Source: an uncultured Muribaculaceae bacterium | GTDB taxonomy: Bacteria > Bacteroidota > Bacteroidia > Bacteroidales > Muribaculaceae | NCBI GenBank assembly: GCA_910584185.1 | Contig: CAJTYC010000008.1 | Coordinates: 1,079-47,715 of the forward strand | Reading direction: 5' to 3' | Length of the DNA: 46,637 nucleotides | Part shown: in pieces, positions 42,389 to 46,637 of the stretch | Position numbering within the stretch: the first letter of the stretch is position 1 | How the letters are laid out: each line of letters starts with the position of its first letter | Notes under the pieces: generated by a model | Told to the model about the DNA's origin: nothing | The model's database searches: none | Seen by the model: only the letters and a program-made list of their open reading frames with translations | Translations under genes and position numbers: made by a program

Positions 42389-45300
42389 ATGAGAAAACTT
42401 ATCCTATGCGGTGCGCTTGCCGCTATTGCATTGGGGGCTGCTGCCCAGGCAGAGACTCCCCGTTGGCTGCGTAACACCGCCATCTCGCCCGACGGCACCA
42501 CTATCGCCTTCACTTACAAGGGCGACATATTCACTGTGCCGACACAAGGAGGCAACGCTTCACGCCTCACATCGGGCGGCTCTTTCAATACCGCACCCAT
42601 ATGGAGTCCCGACTCCAAGGTGATAGTCTTCTCTTCCGACCGAGAAGGGAGCATGGACCTCTACAGCATACCGGCCACGGGAGGCCAGGCTGTGCGTATC
42701 ACAACTTCGTCAGGCTCGGAGTCACCCTTGGCGTTTATTGACGCAAGCAGGGTCATCTACCAGACCTCCGAACTGACCTCCGACCTCACATCGCGCCACC
42801 CCTCGCGCCTCACTCGCACCTATGTGGTGGACAGTACCCTACCCGGTGCCCGCCCCACACTTTACTCTCCGGTGCCGATGGGTGCTGTGGCAGTAAATGC
42901 TGACGGACGAATACTTTACCAAGACAAGAAAGGTCTCGAAGACCCCTTGCGCAAACATGAGCGCTCATCAGGCACTTCCGACATATGGATGCTTCAGGAT
43001 GGCAAATACAGCAAGCTGACCTCGTTCAATGGTCATGATCTCACACCGGCATGGGCTCCCGATGGTAAGGGTTACTACTACGTAAGCGAGCAAGATGGCA
43101 CGCTCAACGTGTATGCAGCCGACGGTTTGGGCAAGACACGCCAGCTCACCAAGTTCGAGAAGCATCCGGTGCGTTCGCTCTCCGCTGCCAACGACGGGCT
43201 CATGGCATTCAGCTGGGATGGTGACATATACACCATGCGCGACGGCTCACAACCTAAGAAGCTAACTGTCAACATCAAGGCAGACCAGTATGCCAAAGAT
43301 GCCGTGAAGAAATTCGTGAGCGCGGGAGCCACCAACATGGCAGTCTCGCCCGACGGCAAGGAGGTAGCCTTCATATTGCGCGGTGACGTGTATGTGACCG
43401 ACACCAAATACAAGACCACAAAGCGCATCACCGACACGCCGGCTCAGGAACGTGAGCTTTCATTCTCGCCCGATGGCCGTATGCTCGTCTACGACTCCGA
43501 CCGCGATGGCCAATGGCAACTCTTCACCGCCGAAATCAAGAACCCGGCGGAGAAGCGTTTCGCATATGCTACCGAAATTGTGGAGAAACCGCTCTACAAG
43601 GGTGAAGGTGTGGCCCAGCAGCCCGCCTTCAGTCCCGACGGTAAGAAAGTGGCATTCTTGGAAGACCGCACCGCCCTGCGCGTGCTTGACCTCAAGACCA
43701 AGCAGGCTAAGACCGTACTCGACCCGAAATTCAACTATTCGTATGTAGATGGCGACGTGCCTTTCGCGTGGAGTCCCGACAGCGAATGGCTGCTCATCGG
43801 CTACATTGGAGTAGGTGGCTGGAACAACGCCGACATAGCCGCTGTAAAGGCAGACGGCACTCAGGTGATAGACCTGACCGAGAGCGGTTATAGCGACGGC
43901 AACGCCAAATGGGCTATGAACGGTCGCGCCGTGACCTACGAGTCGGGCCGCTTCGGCATGAAGAGCCAGGCCTCATGGGGCAACCAGTCAGATATCATCA
44001 TGATGGCACTCGACAGCGAGGCCTGGGATGAGTTCAACGCTACTGAAGAGGAGGCAGAGCTTCGCGAAGAGGCTGAGAAAGAGAAAAAAGAGAAAGAGGA
44101 AGAAAAATCTGACAAGAAGAAAGATAAGAAGAAAAAGGGAGACAAAGCCGGCAAGGATGACACGAAGAAAGTCGAACTCGACTTTGCGCAACGACGTCAC
44201 CGCATGGCACGCCTCACCCCCCAAAGTGGCCTGATTGGCGACTATTTCCTCTCACCCAAGGGCGACAAGCTCTATTATACCACACGTGCCACCGAGGGTG
44301 GCGCCAACCTGTATGCACGCGACTTGCGAGACAATGAGACAAAACTCCTGGTGAAGGGGGTATCCGGTGGCCTTGTGGCTGACGCCAAAGGTGAGAACCT
44401 GTTCGTTATCTCCGGTTCGGGCATGAAGAAGGTGAAACTCGCTGATGGTGACACCGAAGACATCGAGTTTGATGCACCTTACGGACGCAGCAATGCCGCA
44501 GAGCGTGAGTATATCTACGACCACTGCCTGCGTCAGGTGTCTGACAAATTTTATGATGTCAACCTTCACGGAGTGGATTGGGACTACTACGGCAAGCACT
44601 ACCGCGAGTTCCTCCCTTATATCAACAACGGCCAGGACTTTGCGACACTCCTGAGCGAGTTGCTCGGCGAGCTTAACGCTTCACACACCGGAGCACGCTA
44701 CTACGGCAACGGGGCGAGCCTCCAGACAGCGCAACTCGGTGCATTCTTCGACCCGGCCTTTGAGGGTGATGGTCTAAAGGTTTCTGAAGTTGTGGCCGGC
44801 GGTCCTCTCTCCACAAAGAAAGCCGGAGTAAAAGCCGGCGACATCATCATGGCAATCGACGGCACACCTGTCAAGGCCGGCAAGGAATATTACTCCATGC
44901 TCGAGGGCAAGGCCGGACGCAACACTATGCTTGAGGTGAAACATGCGTCAGGCAAGACCGACACCGTGACAATCAAGCCCATCAGCACCGGCAAGCTCAA
45001 CGACTTGCTTTACAAGCGTTGGGTGGAGCGCAACGAGGCTTATGTAGACTCCATCTCGGGTGGCAAGATAGGCTACGTGCATGTGCAGGGCATGGACGGC
45101 GAGAGCTACACGGCTGTCTACGACCGTCTGCTCGGCAAGTACCGCAATTGCGACGCAGTGGTGGTCGACACCCGCTGGAACGGTGGCGGCTGGTTGCACA
45201 ATGACTTGGCGGTGCTTCTGAGCGGTAAACGCTATGTAGACTTCATGCCTCGAGGCCGTTACATAGGTTCGGAGCCATTCTCACAGTGGTACAAGCCATC

Positions 45301-45610
45301 GGTAATGCTCGTCAACGAGGGCAACTACAGCGATGCCCACGGGGCACCTTACACATACCAGACACTCGGACTCGGCAAGGTGGTTGGAGCTCCGATACCC
45401 GGCACGATGACCGCAGTATGGTGGGAGACCCAGATAGACCCCGACTTGGTGTTCGGCATACCGCAGGTGACCAACGCCAGCACCGAGGGTAAAGCTCTGG
45501 AGAACTGCCAGCTAAACCCCGACGTGGAGGTCTACAACGCGCCCGAAGAGGAGATACGCGGCTACGACCGTCAGCTCGAGACAGCCGTCAAGACCCTGCT
45601 TAAGAAGTAA
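42389..45610 (+). CDS. Tricorn-type S41 serine protease, secreted
   Basis: Tricorn proteases degrade oligopeptides to small peptides. Starting at the ATG at 42389 the protein has 1073 residues and a signal peptide (about 1-20, LGAAAQA). Two beta-propellers (about 25-320 and 325-560) carry WD40-like repeats such as ISPDGTTIAFTYKGDIF and FSPDGRMLVYDSDRDGQWQL. A highly charged linker (about 550-600, mostly Glu/Lys) precedes a further propeller-like part and a PDZ domain near residue 800-870 (AGVKAGDIIMAIDGTPVKAG). The peptidase domain has catalytic His766 (ELNASHTGARYY) and the nucleophile Ser981 (NEGNYSDAHGAPY), with a candidate Glu in KALENC. The usual C-terminal layout of tricorn is kept. A signal peptide suggests periplasmic action, unlike the cytoplasmic archaeal enzyme. 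Confidence 0.9.
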   Translation: MRKLILCGALAAIALGAAAQAETPRWLRNTAISPDGTTIAFTYKGDIFTVPTQGGNASRLTSGGSFNTAPIWSPDSKVIVFSSDREGSMDLYSIPATGGQAVRITTSSGSESPLAFIDASRVIYQTSELTSDLTSRHPSRLTRTYVVDSTLPGARPTLYSPVPMGAVAVNADGRILYQDKKGLEDPLRKHERSSGTSDIWMLQDGKYSKLTSFNGHDLTPAWAPDGKGYYYVSEQDGTLNVYAADGLGKTRQLTKFEKHPVRSLSAANDGLMAFSWDGDIYTMRDGSQPKKLTVNIKADQYAKDAVKKFVSAGATNMAVSPDGKEVAFILRGDVYVTDTKYKTTKRITDTPAQERELSFSPDGRMLVYDSDRDGQWQLFTAEIKNPAEKRFAYATEIVEKPLYKGEGVAQQPAFSPDGKKVAFLEDRTALRVLDLKTKQAKTVLDPKFNYSYVDGDVPFAWSPDSEWLLIGYIGVGGWNNADIAAVKADGTQVIDLTESGYSDGNAKWAMNGRAVTYESGRFGMKSQASWGNQSDIIMMALDSEAWDEFNATEEEAELREEAEKEKKEKEEEKSDKKKDKKKKGDKAGKDDTKKVELDFAQRRHRMARLTPQSGLIGDYFLSPKGDKLYYTTRATEGGANLYARDLRDNETKLLVKGVSGGLVADAKGENLFVISGSGMKKVKLADGDTEDIEFDAPYGRSNAAEREYIYDHCLRQVSDKFYDVNLHGVDWDYYGKHYREFLPYINNGQDFATLLSELLGELNASHTGARYYGNGASLQTAQLGAFFDPAFEGDGLKVSEVVAGGPLSTKKAGVKAGDIIMAIDGTPVKAGKEYYSMLEGKAGRNTMLEVKHASGKTDTVTIKPISTGKLNDLLYKRWVERNEAYVDSISGGKIGYVHVQGMDGESYTAVYDRLLGKYRNCDAVVVDTRWNGGGWLHNDLAVLLSGKRYVDFMPRGRYIGSEPFSQWYKPSVMLVNEGNYSDAHGAPYTYQTLGLGKVVGAPIPGTMTAVWWETQIDPDLVFGIPQVTNASTEGKALENCQLNPDVEVYNAPEEEIRGYDRQLETAVKTLLKK

Positions 45611-45665
45611 CAGACTCCTTTGAGAAGGTGTTGGAATAGAAACTCCATCAAAGGTTTTAACATCC

Positions 45666-45725
45666 AAATGCGGCCTTATAAATTGCGTATGTGCAAATAC
45701 ACTCGCAATTTATAAGGCTGCATTT
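45666..45725 (+). terminator. Strong terminator after the tricorn gene
   Basis: A 22-bp stem (45666-45687 with 45704-45725) with one mismatch and a 16-base loop, followed by a short T-rich stretch. It lies 55 bases after the tricorn stop and is the last feature before the repeat-dense region. Confidence 0.8.
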
Positions 45726-45770
45726 TCGCTTTATGCTTAGAGCCAGAGTCCTAAAAATTAATTCCTCTTA

Positions 45771-45970
45771 TATCTCACGAGGAAATAAATTTATATCTCA
45801 CGAGGAAATAAAGGAATTTAAGGAAATGCGCTTCGCGGCTCTTGCTGTCGTCGGCGGCGCCTCCTCCCCCCAGTGCGCGATGCAACTTAGTTTGACCGGT
45901 GTTAAACTGCATAAACGTTCGCCACGTTGCATCGCGGACTGGGGAAAAGGAGGCGCCGCCGACGTGTTTT
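45771..45970. repeat. Dispersed repeat, copy 1, with internal foldback
   Basis: The repeat begins with a directly repeated 19-base motif, TATCTCACGAGGAAATAAA (45771-45789 and 45794-45812). From 45794 to 45883 it matches the copy at 46548-46637 with two differences in 90 bases. A GC-rich arm (45850-45886) and a roughly complementary arm (45926-45963) can pair across a 39-base loop (exact 7-base core ATGCAAC/GTTGCAT). It resembles dispersed palindromic elements of Bacteroidales. A minus-strand frame (45798-46034) runs through it but is not credible as a gene. The rest of the gap from 45611 up to the pseudogene is without genes. Confidence 0.75.
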
Positions 45971-46043
45971 GATGCTGCAAAGCGGATGTTCCGGTGAAGC
46001 CGGATATGTGTCGCGTAGCAACCCTGTCTCCCATATCGGAAAT

Positions 46044-46328
46044 CTATGCTTTCAGACAGTTTATTGGCACAATAAGAATACCATCCGGACGCCGGTATGC
46101 AGAACCCGTAGCTGTCAATATCATCATAAAAGATGGAGCATATTTAGCATTCACATCTTCCTTCAGGCGCAAAAGATTTCGGACACCCTCCTCAATCAAT
46201 TTTTCACCTCCAAGCTTAATCTCTATGGGCGCCCATCTGCCATTGGGCAAGTGAACAATTGTGTCACATTCAAGTCCTCTGCTATCCCTGTAGTGCCTGA
46301 CTATGCCACCAATTTCATAATGATTTGA
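46044..46328 (-). pseudogene. C-terminal remnant of a DUF4143 AAA-ATPase
   Basis: Read on the minus strand, about 94 codons match the C-terminus of the AAA/DUF4143 ATPase family, which is widespread in Bacteroidales. The remnant begins after an in-frame TAA (46329-46331) with SNHYEIGGIVRHYRDSRGLE, then CDTIVHLPNGRWAPIEIKLG. This shows the E-x-D ... I-E-x-K nuclease-like signature of the DUF4143 C-terminal domain. It ends with SFMMILTATGSAYRRPDGILI and VPINCLKA. The entire N-terminal AAA domain (Walker A and B) is missing; 23-bp repeats lie where it should be. The remaining frame is intact and could be translated only from a non-ATG start, so it is called a pseudogene. Confidence 0.85.
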
Positions 46329-46364
46329 TTACTAACGCAAATATAATAAATCATTTTTAAATTA

Positions 46365-46521
46365 CCAAACTTGCGAGCATTTCACTGCCAAACTTGTGAG
46401 CATTTCACTGCCAAACTTGTGAGCATTTCACTGCCAAACTTGTGAGCGTTTCACTGCCAAACTTGTGAGCGTTTCACTGCCAAACTTGTGAGTGTTTCAC
46501 TGCCAAACTGTGAGCGTTTGA
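46365..46521. repeat. Seven-copy 23-bp tandem repeat (iteron-like)
   Basis: Six full units of CCAAACTTGTGAGCATTTCA plus CTG (46365-46387, 46388-46410, 46411-46433, 46434-46456, 46457-46479, 46480-46502) and one degraded unit (46503 to about 46521). Units 4 onwards carry GCG or GTG in place of GCA. Each unit contains the small dyad GTGA-GCATT-TCAC. The unit length is not a multiple of three, so it is not coding. It adjoins the truncated DUF4143 remnant. Confidence 0.92.
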
Positions 46522-46547
46522 TTTAACACAAAAAAACTCCACATTCT

Positions 46548-46637
46548 TATCTCACAAGGAAATAAAGGAATTTAAGGAAATCCGCTTCGCGGCTCTTGCT
46601 GTCGTCGGCGGCGCCTCCTCCCCCCAGTGCGCGATGC
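46548..46637. repeat. Dispersed repeat, copy 2 (cut by window end)
   Basis: This 90-base segment is a direct copy of 45794-45883 with two changes (CGAGG to CAAGG and ATGCG to ATCCG). The window ends inside it. The remaining bases between the 23-bp array and this copy (46522-46547) hold nothing recognisable. Confidence 0.85.

Noticed and set aside
45798..46034. 78-codon minus-strand frame in the dispersed repeat
   Set aside because: It is the translation of a foldback repeat; no start signal or independent support.
46365..46521. Possible CRISPR array
   Set aside because: Units are directly adjacent with no spacers, and no cas genes are present.

Overview
The window looks like chromosomal DNA of a Bacteroidales bacterium, most plausibly a gut Muribaculaceae-type organism. 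The reasons are: promoters of the Bacteroidetes form (TTTG, a 19-20 base gap, then TAnnTTTG) with few strong Shine-Dalgarno sites; a fairly GC-rich coding style; many secreted proteins ending in a short sorting-like tail (D/N-x-x-G-x-x-V ... LPxGIYIxNGxK); and Bacteroidales families such as the PD-(D/E)XK AAA-ATPase, DUF4384, FISUMP and choice-of-anchor-J proteins. The taxon is inferred from sequence style, not from a search.

Layout. 1-10.8 kb, plus strand, is mostly housekeeping: a 9-bp tandem array, trmD, three perfect hairpins, a MATE exporter, an AT-richer AAA-ATPase/PD-(D/E)XK gene that looks inserted, dnaX, then rimP-nusA-infB closed by a bidirectional terminator at 10833-10882. 10.9-18.1 kb, minus strand, is a two-gene operon of very large secreted multidomain proteins. 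18.1-18.7 kb is a divergent promoter region that also holds a terminator-like hairpin.

18.7-29.0 kb, plus strand, is the most interesting part: seven collinear genes, six with signal peptides and one with transmembrane segments. In order they encode a CHASE2 sensor, a FecR-like protein, a WD40/OmpA-like protein, a TPR-caspase protease, a DUF4384 protein, a small LPP20-like protein and a transglutaminase-like cysteine protease. I propose this as an envelope sensing and proteolysis system. Two of its proteins share a roughly 120-residue module, and its intergenic gaps carry tandem repeats and a 181-bp foldback element.

29.1-31.6 kb holds a small membrane protein (minus), a ferritin, and a REP-associated transposase broken by one in-frame stop, next to a REPIN-like inverted pair. 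31.7-41.8 kb is a series of secreted proteins: a beta-rich protein, a subtilisin-like protease and a three-block leucine-rich-repeat protein, then a translationally coupled small protein and FISUMP protein. 41.9-45.6 kb has folK and a tricorn-type protease. 45.7-46.6 kb is a repeat-dense scar: a dispersed 90-bp repeat in two direct copies brackets a truncated DUF4143 ATPase remnant and a 23-bp iteron-like array. No tRNA, rRNA or CRISPR array was found.
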